A stretch of DNA of 64,000 bases from Ampelocalamus luodianensis (taxonomy: Eukaryota > Streptophyta > Magnoliopsida > Poales > Poaceae): positions 77,634,428 through 77,698,427 of the forward strand of contig CM070618.1 of assembly GCA_036346255.1 (NCBI GenBank), given 5' to 3'. The position numbers and the translations under genes were made by a program. Positions within the stretch are counted from its first letter, which is position 1. Each line of letters starts with the position of its first letter. The notes below the pieces were generated by a model. The model was not told the origin of the DNA. It saw only the letters and a program-made list of their open reading frames with translations, and made no database searches. Shown here piece by piece: positions 31,744 to 43,700 of this stretch.

Positions 31744-34700
31744 ATGGCCTCGACGGTCGCTTGTCGGCACGTGGTCGCGGTGCCGTACCCAGGCCGCGGC
31801 CACATCAACCCCATGCTTGCCGTGTGCCGCCTCCTCGCCGCCGCGGACGACGCCCTCGCCGTCACCGTGGTCGTCACCGAGGAGTGGCACGCGCTGCTGG
31901 CCTCCGCTGGCGTGCCCCCCACGCTGCCGGACCGCGTCCGCTTTGCCACCATCCCCAACGTCATCCCCTCCGAGCGCGGCCGCGGCGCCGACCACGCCGG
32001 CTTCATCGAGGCCGTGCACACCAAGATGGTGGAGCCCGTCGAGCGGCTGCTCGACCGGTTCGTGCTGGAGCGGAGGCCGGAGGCCATCGTGGCTGACACC
32101 TACCTGACGTGGGGGGTGGCAGCCGGCGCGCGGCGCGGGATACCGGTGTGCTCGCTGTGGACCATGGCAGCCACGTTCTTCTTGGCACTCTATCACTACG
32201 ACCTGTGGCCGCCGGTGGATGGCCGTGAAGGCGAAAAAGGTATTGCCCACATCCCTTGAATTTTCCATGTAGGGTCGATGTCTTCAATTCATCACCTTAA
32301 TCTTTTTCCCATTAGTTTTTAGACATCCATGGCAAATTGTGACATATGCCTAGACATCACAGCGACGGAGCGTCGTTGAGACCATACTGGGCCTTGGCCA
32401 CCCCTTGGATCCATTAGTTGGACATAGATATATACACGTCTAAGTCTCTGTTGTTTGGGCAATTAGTTGACAGCTCCTCTCAAGTCTCAATTCTATGTAG
32501 CCTTCATTTCTTTTCCTTTGGAAGCAATTAGTTGACAGCGTGTCTTGTGCTCGAATCTCCCAACTTAACCAGATGCACAGAGCCACAGACTAAACCAATG
32601 GTGAGCAGGGACGGAACTAGAAATTTTATACGAGGGAGGCCAATTGAAAAAAAAAAAGACACTGCTTCATTTGGTTTCAAGGGAAAGTTCCAAACACCCA
32701 ATATAACAATATATTGCTTGACATTCATCTACCTAAGGATCTACAAAAAAAGCTCCATATTATTTTGATGTCAAACATTTGCATGAGAGTGAGACACCCA
32801 AAACACAAGTAAAAAAGATAAGAGAAACTAATATGTTTAGTGTTTACTTAACCTATGCTTGCCGACATTTCATTGCACTGAATTATCACAAGTTCCAACC
32901 CGCTCTTCAAGAATTCAATCCATCTCTGGTTTGGAGATTTTTTAGGGAGAATAAATGCAAAAAAGGGAGAAGAGGGAATAAGAGAGAGTTGTATGCTTGT
33001 ACATTTTACTATGCCTCATGGTGCTCCTTTCTAATGCCTTGAGTATTTGGGATTGTGAAAGACAAAACAAAAGTCAGAAAGGTTAGCTACTAGCTACTTC
33101 TTGGGAATACAAGAAGATGAACTGATCTTTTGTGCACAAGTACATGTTAATATTGATTAGATAACTAATGCATAGCCTTCAAGATTTTAACATTTAATCA
33201 ATTAGAGAGACCATACATGTGTTTCTATAGTTTTGTTCCAGACAAGATCAAGGTGGTCTAATTTTTTTTAAAACAATGGGGGAGCCATGGCTCCCACTAG
33301 CCCCCCTGATGCCTCCGTCCCTGATGGTGAGGTCAAAAGCTCTTTTGTAGCGATAGCACGGGCGTAGTTTGCTTCCAATTTTGCTTCATTCTTTAACGTT
33401 TCGTTTAAGTAACCAACTGGTTTCATTGTTTTGCAATGGAAGATGGTTTTTATTGGCAATAGCTTTTAGCCTCCCTTCAATTTTGGGTCACGCTCCACCA
33501 TTGGAAGGATACTTTCTAAAAATTACAGGTGAAATTTGAGTATCTACCGCTGACAACACGATTTCCTTCTCCTGGCCAGGATTTTTATCAGACTTCCCAT
33601 AGACCGCCCTTTCTTTAGGTTTACCTATCAACCGATATCCTCTATTGCTCCAAATACTTTTCATGATTACCTGCTCTTTGCAAGTAATTCACATAACTTC
33701 ACCTCGAAGCGAAACATCACAATTACCAAGTTAAAGCGACCTCACATATATTATATTTTTCTTTAAGCCAAGAATATACCGAATTCCTACAGTGTGCAAT
33801 ATGCTCCATCATACATCTCAAATGTAACTGTTCCCACCTCATTGACTGCATACTCCTTGCAATCCGCTAAGTGATCAGTTCCATCCGTTGGACGTAGAGA
33901 CCTTTTGTCAAACATCCCTCTTGCCGAATATATGTGGAAGCAACAACCCGAATCTAATATCTATCCATGAGAAGTACTTGATTGACTGATGACTAGTACG
34001 TTCCAATCATCTTTCTCTACCGTCACTGAGCATGCACCCTTCATTTGCTTCAAACTTGGACAATCTTTTATTATATGACATTCTTCGTCACATAGATAGC
34101 ATACACGTATGCCCTTGTTCTTGCCGCCGTTCCTTGTGTGATTGTTGCTTTTGCCTGCAACACCTACGACAACTAATGCTTGATCACCCGATGATGAAAA
34201 ATCCGATGTCTTCTTCAAGGACTCCGCCTCTAATAGGTATGCAACTGCCTCATTGAAGTTGAGAATGCTTTTCCCGGCGAGAATATTCATCACCAATTGC
34301 TCCCATGATAGTGGTAAAAATTAAACCAATATGACGACCTTTTTATTCTCCTGAATTTTCTCATCCACATTAATCAACTGTGTGATAAGCTTGTTTAAGA
34401 CATTGCGATGATCAACAAACCATGTGCCTTCCTCCATGCGCAACTTATACAGTTGCCGCTTCAGCACCCATCGGTTTGTTAGCGACTTTGCCATATACAA
34501 TTATTCTAAGTTAATCCATAATTTCTTCGGTGAATTTGCTTTGATCACCAAATATTTTACCTCATCGGACAGACAAACGGATTGTACTAACAACCTTCCG
34601 CCCCATCACCTTTCGGTCCTCATCGGATGTTTTTTTCCAGTTTGTCCCATTCAAGAGCATCGATTAACCCTTGCTGGACGAGAACATCCTTCACCACACA

Positions 34701-37700
34701 TTGCCACACACTGAAATTTTCTCTGTCGGCAAATTTATCTACTTACTCTACATCGTAGACATTGATCTTGATTTTGTGCCACCTAACGCTTTGCCAGTCT
34801 TCTCACAAATCAAATTAATCCGGCCTTTGCTCTGCAACCGCTTGTTATACTCTGATACCCCACCTTATGTGCATCAACCCCTGGATCAGATACAACACGA
34901 TAGTTTGTGAGATACAATACGAGCGTACATGGTATCAAGAACGAAGTAGATGAATCTCGTAGAGAGAACTGAGATAATGACAACGAAACAACCACGATGA
35001 GAGAGAAAGATTTGGCGAAGCCGACTATAAATTCCTTAAGCACGACCTCAAAAGAGTAGAAGGGATTGTCGCTCTCTCACAACCCTCTCGAACCTCTTAG
35101 AACCCTCCGATCCTTACCCTATACAAGAATCTAGTGCTAAAAGAATAACATAGCCTCTAATCCTCTTGTGTGCTCTCTTCTTTGGGTGAGTTCCTCTTGC
35201 TTGGCTTGCTTCTTGCTTACTTGGGTTCTTATGATCACCCCTCGTGACTTTATATAGTGTCTCTAATCCTACTCTAAAGAGAAGTAGGAATCTTACTCTA
35301 AAGAGAAGTATGAACCCTAATCCTATTAGGATTCATCTAGTTTTCCTTGTAGCACATCTCTTTAAGTCCTAGTAGATTAGGATGAGTCACCATACTCAAC
35401 AATTGGGCCCACCACGCTTCCGCAGCGCTGGCTAATTTCGGTTATGTTTACCTTGGTGATGATAGTCCCACATCAGTTGTGGGATGAGAGAGCACGATTT
35501 ATAAGGGTGGGGGTGTACCCAGCTATTAGGCTAGTCTTTGGGGAGGAGATGGCTCAAGACCCCTTGGTTGTTGCTCTGTAGTTGTGCTTGCGGGTATAGC
35601 GGCCCAACGACCTAAGGCTGGAACGTTGATTTAGCGGTTCGATGGCGTTGCGCAACATTTGGTATCAGGCCAGGTATCCCGGATACATCTCAAGCATCAC
35701 AGTTGCCGGGAAGCATACCCGATGTGTGAGTGGGAGATTTGTTGGGATAGTCCCACATCAGTTGTGGGATGAGACATAACATGATTTATAAGGGTGATGG
35801 TTTACTATTGTGGACGCCTTTGTAGGCAAGACCTACCAACGCCGTTGGCGCAAGGAAGCCCCGATAGAGCTCTTGCCAGACGTGGTACAACACACAACAG
35901 TACTGTCGGCGGCTGTCCAAACTCTTGCGCCAACCCCGATAGAGCTCTTGCCAGACGTGGTACAACACACAACAGTATTGTTGGCTGCTGTCCAAACTCC
36001 TATTTCGGCAGGAGGTGAGGTTATAGAAGGTGCTTTAGATATTTAGAAAGAGATAGGCTATAGTTAGTAAGAGATAAGATCTTTTAATTAGTTTCCTCCT
36101 TAAGAGAGATTGTGTTAGATTGAGTTAGTTGCTTTCCATAAAGTTTATCTTTCCAAATAGAGGTTGCCTTAATCTATAAAAGCCCATCGGATGTAAAGAT
36201 GAATCAAGCAATCAATAAACCAAAAGTTACCTCCATCTAGTAGCAGGGACAGAGCCTTGCGCGCTGGAACAGTGCCGCGTACAAGGGCGTTCTTAGCTCC
36301 GCCAGTTATCCTTTTCGTTCGATCTTCTTTGTCCATCTTTCCACGCCATATCATTTGGTAGCAGAGCCTTCACCACCACCCTTCACCATGGAAAGCAACA
36401 AAACCCTAGACAATGTGCTCCAGCAGCTCGCCGTAATGATGACGGAGATCAATGGCATCAAGGCGCAACAAGCTGCGCATGACCACGTGATTGCCGATTG
36501 GAAGGCCGGCGGCTCGGCGGCATCCCCCACACCAACCGGTGGGTTCGGCAGCGGGATTCATGGCCGGGAGATGCCATGACACATCAGGGCACGTGACGAT
36601 GACGACCAGCGCACCGCCCCTCGCTTCCACAAGCTTTCTTTTTCGACCTAAGACAGCAAAGAAGACCCTATTTCGTTGCTCAATCGGTGTGAGCAATTTT
36701 TCCGAGGGCAACACACCATGGAAGAAGAGAAGGTTTGGTTGGTATCTTATCACTTGGTTAGCGCCACCCAACAGTGGTACCAACTCGAACGAGATGAAGG
36801 CATCCTATCATGGGTGCGCTTGGCGGACTTCGTCAACATGCGGTTTGGACCGCGGACCGCCCATCTGCATCAATTCCCTCGTGGAATTGGCGCAACTTCG
36901 ACGGACGACCACGGTGGATGCTTACCAAAAGAAGTTCTTGCCACTTCTATCGCACTAAGCCTCTCTTACCATCATAACAAGCTCAACTTTTCACTACCGG
37001 GCTCGGGAAACCATTGCAGACGAATGTCGAGCTTCAACATCCCACTCATCTCCAGACTGCCATGAGTCTAGCGAGAGCCTACGAGCAACGCCTTGAAGAA
37101 GTACCCGTGGAGCCAAAGCCACCATTAAAACTCCCCTCGGCTCTGCGCTTTTTCCCCGCACTTGGGGTGACTAAGCCGAGCCGACGATGGTGGCGCCACG
37201 CCAAGATCGTCGCTGCCACCACGGCGCGGCAAGCCGACAGCCGCCTCGATTCCGACGTCTGTCAGTTGAAGAGATGTCTGATCGTCGTGCAAAGGGTCTA
37301 TGCTTCAATTGCCCTGAAAAGTTTTCACGGAATCATCGTTGTTTCATGAAGGGCATCTTTCTCTTGGAGCTTGACGATGTAGACGACGTGGCGGAGGATG
37401 ACGATCATGTCGAGATTTCATTGCATGCTCTCACCGGCATCCGTACTGGCCGTACAATGCGCCTTCTGATCGAGATCAATGGACAAGCATTGATCGCATT
37501 GGTGGACTCTGGCTCCACACACACCTTCCTTGCCGAAGCCGTGGCGCATCTTCTCGGCTTGTCGCCTACCCCACGGCCGGGCATGGGGGTCACGACCGAG
37601 TGTCTAGCTCCGGCATTTGCACCAACACTCGTTTCTCTATTGACCGTGAGGAGTTATTCTCGGATTGCTACGTCATTCCGCTTGATGGATTTGATGTGGT

Positions 37701-40700
37701 TCTTGGCGTTCAATGGCTCTGGACTCTCGGGCCCATCTTATGGGGTTTTATGAAGCTCACCGTGTCCTTCTGGTGGGTGGATCACCAGGTCACTTGGACT
37801 GGTGTGAATGGCCAACCGGCCGACAGTCGCATCTACACCATCACCGGTCGCGAGTTCCTCAATACTCTCCTCGACGAGTTCATTGATGTTTTTGAGGAGT
37901 CGAGGGGTCTTCCACCACGCCGGCGCCATGATCACCACATCCACCTTCTGGATGCCGTTCCTGTGGCAGTTCGACTGTATCACTAGCCTCAACTCTTGAA
38001 GGACAAGATTGAAAAGCAATGTGACGACATGCTGGCCCAAGGTATCATTCGGGGAAGTACCTTGGTGTTTTCGTCACCTGTTTTGCTTGTTAAAAAACAG
38101 GACGGTTCTTGGCGTTTTTGCGTGGACTATCGTGCGCTTAACGATAAGACCATCAAGGACAAATTTCCCATCCCCGTTGTTGATGAGCTTTTGGATGAAC
38201 TTAATGGGGCCTGTTTCTTCACCAAGCTGGATCTGTGCAGTGGATATCATCAAGTTTTGATGCATGGTCCAGATGTTGAGAAGACGACTTTTCGTATGCA
38301 TCGCGGCTACTTTGAGTTTTTTGTCATGCCGTTCGGCCTCACTAATGCCCCGGCGACATTCCAAGCCCTCATGAACGACATCCTCAAGCCTTTCATTCCT
38401 CGTTTTGTTGTGGTTTTCTTTGATGATATTTTGGTCTACAGTTCGTCTTAGGCAAAACATCTTTAGCAGGTCCGTACGGTGCTTCAACTTATGCGTCATC
38501 ACAAGCTGGCTCTCAAGGAATCCAAGAGTCTGTGGCGTATCTCGGCCGCATTATTTTCAGCGAAGGCGTGACCATGGATTCCGACAAGGTCGATGCTGTT
38601 CAGGCTTGGCCAACACCGCGCTCCATTCGTGCACTTCGGGGGTTTCTTGGTTTCACAGGATACTACGAAAAATTCATCAAGGAGTATGGCGTAGTGGCAG
38701 CACCCCTCACTAAATTGCCCAAGAAGGAGGCTTTCTCTCGGACCATTGATCCCGATATCACCTTCACAGCTTTGAAGACTGCCCTTGTTTTAGCTCCAGT
38801 TTTGCATCTTCTGTATTTCGCCGAACGCTTCACGGTGGATTGTGATGCATCTGGCGCGGGTTTTGCTGCAGTTCTGCATCAAGGAGGAACGATTGCTTTC
38901 TTCAGCCGCGCGATCGCTCCTCGTCACGCCAAATTAGCGTCATACGAGCACGAGTTGATTAGGCTGGTTAAGGCCGTACGTCATTGGCATCCATATCTTT
39001 GGGGACGACCGTTTTTGGTTCGGACAGATCACTATAGCTTAAAGTTCTTACTCGATCAAAGGCTCTCCACTATTCCTCAACATACATGGGTGAGCAAGTT
39101 ATCTGGGTATGATTTTTCAGTGGAGTTTTGGCCAGGACGTCAGAATACTGCCGCAGATGCCTTATCTCGCTGTGATGAAGACACCATCACAGTGCACGCC
39201 ATCTCTGGTCCTACTTTCACCATCTTTACATGTCTTCAACAGGAGGTTGCTTCTCTGCCAAAATTAGTTGCTCTTCGGGGTCAGGGTTTGGCCGGCACAG
39301 CCGAACTAGATTGGACATTGGTCGATGGTTTAATCTTATTCAAAGGACGGATTTTTGTGTCCGATTCTTCTCTTCTTTGGGCTGATTTACTCGCTGTGCA
39401 CATGGTACAGGACATGAAGGTATTCAAAAGACCTTGCATCGTTTCCGCGCTTCATTCTTCAATGCGGGTGCTCACCGGCGGGTCCGGGGTTATATTAAAG
39501 GATGTGTAATTTGTCAGAAAAATAAGACTAAACACTTGCATCCTGCCGGTCTGATATAGCCATTGGCGGTGCCAACTGCAGTTTGGGAAGACATCTCCAT
39601 GGATTTCATCGAAGATGAAACCAAGGTGGGCGGTAAGACGGTGATGTTAACAGTTGTTGATTGTTTTTCTAAATACAACCACTTTATTCCTCTTAGCCAT
39701 CCCCACATCGCCAACTCAATTGCTCGTGCTTTCTTTGACGATATTGTTCGCCTTCATGGTATTCCCTGTTCCATTGTTAGCGATCGGGATCCTATCTTCA
39801 TCAGCAATTTTTGGACTGAACTTTTTCGCCTTACAGGTGTCAAGCTTCACATGAGCTCAGTGTTTCACCCATGGCCAGTCCGAAGTAGTCAACCACACTA
39901 TTGCCATGTATTTGCTGTGTTTGCCTGGTGATCGTCCTAAGCAATGGCTCCAATGTCTTCCTTGGGCGGAATTTTGTTATAATACTTCCTATCACTCTTC
40001 GTTGAGAACTACACCTTTCTAGATTGTTTATGGCCATGACACTCCAACCCTCTTTGACATATCAGCCGGGTTCGGCTCGTGTGGTGGCCGTTGATCGTCA
40101 GATACAAGATCGTGATGTGTTTCTCACTGAGATTAAAGAGCGTCTTCTTCAAGATCAAGACTACATGAAGCAACGCCGTGATAAACTTCATCGAGCCGTG
40201 CACTTTGAGGTCGGTGACTGGGTATGGCTTCGTCTTCATCATTGTTCGGCCGTTGGCATTACCAATCCACAGTGCTCCAAGTTGGCTCCACGATTTTACA
40301 GCCCTTTTCTCAGTCAAGAATGTATTGGCTCCGTGGCTTATCGTCTTCATCTTCCTGCTAAGGCTCGCATTCATAATGTTTTTTATGTCGCTCTTCGCAA
40401 ACCGTATCAAGGTCCAATACCTACGGTCCCTGGGACTCTACCAAAGATTGTCCATGTTCGTGTCCATCTCCTTTGTCAATTGTGAGGGCGCGCCTGAATC
40501 GGGGCATATGGGAATTATTGGTTCAATGGATAGGTTGTTCTTCTGTTGATGCAACATGGGAACAGTTGGAGCAATTTTAGCAGAAATAACCTTTATTCCA
40601 GCTCGTCCTGTTTCACAGAGAGGGTGGTAATGTTGTGGACGCCTTTGTAGGCAAGACCTACTAGCGCAGTCGGCGCAAGGAAGCCCTAGCAGAGCTCTTG

Positions 40701-43700
40701 CCGGATGTAGCACAACACGTGGCAGTATTGCCGACGGCTGTCCAAACTCCTGTTTCGGCAGGAGATGAGGTTATAGAAGGTGCTTTAGATATTTAGAAAG
40801 AGATAAGCTATAGTTAGTAAGAGATAAGATCTTTTAATTAGTTTCCTCCTTAAGAGGGATTGTGTTAGATTGAGTTAGTTGCTTTCCATAAAGATTATCT
40901 TTCCAAATAGAGGTTGCCTTGATCTATAAAAGGCCACCGAATGTAAAGATGAATCAAGCAATCCATAAACCAAAAGTTACCTCCATCTAGTAGCAGGGAC
41001 AGAGCCTTGCGCGCCGGCACAGTGCCGCGCACAAGGGTGTTCTTCGCTCCGCCAGTTATCCTTTTCGTTTGATCTTCATTCTCCATCTTTCCACGCCATA
41101 TCATGTACCTATTAGGCTAGTCTTTTGAGGGGAGATGGCCTAAGACCCCTTGGTTGTTGTAGTTGGGCTTGCGGGTATAGCGACCCAATGACCTAGGTCT
41201 GGGACGCTTGTTTAGCGAGTTTGGGATTGGACATTGGTTTAGTGCTCCGATGACGTTGCACATCACTTCGTTCAGAAGGTTCGTTTTTGTCCGGACAAAT
41301 GTATCATCTGCTTCCAAGAACTTTGGATGATGCAAAGGCGGGCTAAGTATTCAGTTGGGTCTAGAAAAATTTATAACTGGATCATTTTCTGTTTAAGTTT
41401 TCTAAGTAAAATTATCCAAGCTAAAAAACAGTGCATTCAGCTACTTTCTTCAGGAATGCTAACTGAAAATAGTGTTGTCTTTACTCAGCTGAAATTCTCA
41501 CGATAACTTTAGCATAATATCCAAAAGTTAGCAGCTGCCGTGAGTAGACATATGGGCCGAAACTTAGAGGTATTTGATATTGAGATCCTCAATTTTGAGA
41601 AGTATACTAGGATTAAAACTATTTTTCCCTAACGTGGGAGGAAACAGTTAAAAGATATTTGAGGGATTGGAATGTAGCTAAAGAATTAGCTTTGGATAGG
41701 AGCGCGTAGAAGTTAGCGATCCACGTGCCGGAACCATAAGAAGATTTAGGGGTGGTGTTTTAGGCTCTCGGCTTAGATGACATGTTGTACGACTTAGGAT
41801 TTTAGCTTTTATTATTATTGTTATTATGAATAAGTCCATATTACACCCCTGAACTTTAGTGAGAGTCCAAAATACCCCATCAACTCCAAAACCGTTTGGT
41901 TTACACCCTTGAACTCCCAATACCAATCACTCAACCCCCTCGGGCTGAAATCACCCGGTTTTGGATGACGTGGCATCACTAATATTTTGATTTTCTTGAT
42001 TTTCAAACTTCCGGAGGCCATATCTTCTTCGTTCAAACTCCGATTTGAGCGATTCAAATTTCTAAATTCCTTGTCTTGCTATTAGTATTTATTTGGTAAT
42101 TTATTTGGATTTTATTTGGAGTTGTTTTATTTATTTGGCTTTGTTCGCTATAAATAAATAAACTCCAAATAAAATCCCAAAAAATTACCAAATAAATACT
42201 AACAGCAAGATAAGGAATTTAGAGAATTTGAATCGCTCGAATCGGAGTTCGAACGAAGAAGATATGGCCTTCAGAAGTTTGAAAATCAAGAAAATCAAAA
42301 TATTAGTGATGCCACGTCATCCAAAACCGGGTGGTTTCAGCCCGAGGGGGTTAAGTGACTGGTATTGGGAGTTCGAAGGTGTAAACCAAACGGTTTTGGA
42401 GTTGAGGGGGTATTTTGGACTCGCGCCAAAGTTCAGGGGTATAATATGGACTTATTCCTTATTATTATTATTATAAGGCTCTCGTCTCTTTGACTTTGAG
42501 AATGTTTCATTCCTAGCCTATCCCAATTTGTTTGGGACCAAAGGCTTTGTTATTGTTGTTGTTCATAAATCAATACCCCTAACAGCACCAAATGGACTTT
42601 TATGTAGACAAACAAAAGCGTAAGGCTGTTTATTTACGGTTTTGCTAGTTTTAAGTTGTCTGAAATTTTCTTAAGTTTAAGTCACTTGTTGTGATCATTG
42701 GATTTGTGTAGAGATTGGTGTGTCATATGATTGGATATTGATCCAATGGATGTCATATGATTGGATATTGATCCAATGGTCACAACAAGTGACTTAAACG
42801 TAAAAAAAATTCAGGCAACTTATGAATAGACAGTCCCGTTTATTAATATTAGGACGATTGATTCAGCCTGGTTTTCATATTTCCTAGAATCAACTAGCAG
42901 AAGCCAGTTGAAATAACAAAACCAAATTGCATACTTTAGTCAGTTTACTTTTTCAGTTACTACTGAGGACAAATGTGGTGGAAATAATCTTGGGAATGTT
43001 TGCTCATGTTTGTTCAATTACCTTGATGCCAATCACAGTTTATTTGCACCTGTATTAAACGAGGTTCCAAACACATGGCTCTTGCATATAACACTTCATG
43101 TGCCTTCCATTTCCATTTCCTGAAGAAGCTGTAAAAGTCTATTGCTTTCACAGTGACAAAATCACTTGTTAATCAAGAAAAATATGATTAATTTATTCCA
43201 CAAGGTTCCTTTTATTTTATTATAGAACATCGTTGTTTCTTTAGCCTAGGACAACTTTTAATTTTGAATTATGCAGAAGATGAAAGTATACAACTAAATA
43301 TGCAATGCCTTTTTAATTCTTATGCTTATGCATTCCTAATTTCCTATCATGTCAGTTACAGTGCTAGTGTGTTAGCACTTTGCAATTGCATCTTCAGTTG
43401 CTCCCTTAGTAATCGTAGATAACGGACGTGTTCTACTTCTATACTCTGCAGAACTAAGCTGCAAGTCCTTGGAGCAATATGTCCCAGGCGTCTCATCAGT
43501 AAGATTGTCTGATATCAAGATCTTCCGCTCCTGGGAAGGACCAATGAAACTAACGGTAGAATTGCTGGCTAACGTGCGTAAAGCGCAGTGTGTCCTCTTC
43601 ACCTCCTTCTATGATCTTGAACCCCGTGCCATCAATAGAATAACACGGGTGGTTCCATGCCCCATATATCCAATTGGCCCTTCAATTCCACATATGCCAC

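Larger units (their letters stand above)
35806..41103 (+). mobile_element. Ty3/gypsy chromovirus, 5.3 kb, nested in the TRIM LTR
   Basis: 5' LTR 35806-36353 (548 bp), primer site TGGTAGCAGAGC at 36356-36367, internal gag-pol, 3' LTR 40631-41103 (473 bp). Flanks TTTAC (35801-35805) and TGTAC (41104-41108) are a target duplication with one change; the TRIM's other LTR has GTGTAC at this place. The LTRs differ in length by exactly the 75-bp tandem duplication in the 5' copy. The coding part has several stops, so the element is dead. Confidence 0.88.
35457..41265 (+). mobile_element. TRIM-like miniature LTR retrotransposon, split by a chromovirus
   Basis: Two LTRs of about 200-220 bp flank only 82 bp. 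LTR1 is 35457-35657. A primer site TGGTATCAGGCC lies at 35660-35671. LTR2 starts TGTTGGGATAGTCCCACATC at 35740, is interrupted at 35805, and resumes at 41104-41265 after the nested gypsy element. Both LTRs share GTCCCACATCAGTTGTGGGA. Outer flanks CTTGG (35452-35456) and CTTCG (41266-41270) look like a target duplication with one change. No coding sequence, as in TRIM elements, which move using proteins from others. Confidence 0.75.

Noticed and set aside
31594..32268. 224-codon minus-strand frame
   Set aside because: Antisense shadow of UGT exon 1.
41824..42476. Two nearly identical small proteins on opposite strands
   Set aside because: Both come from the two arms of the foldback element; not genes.
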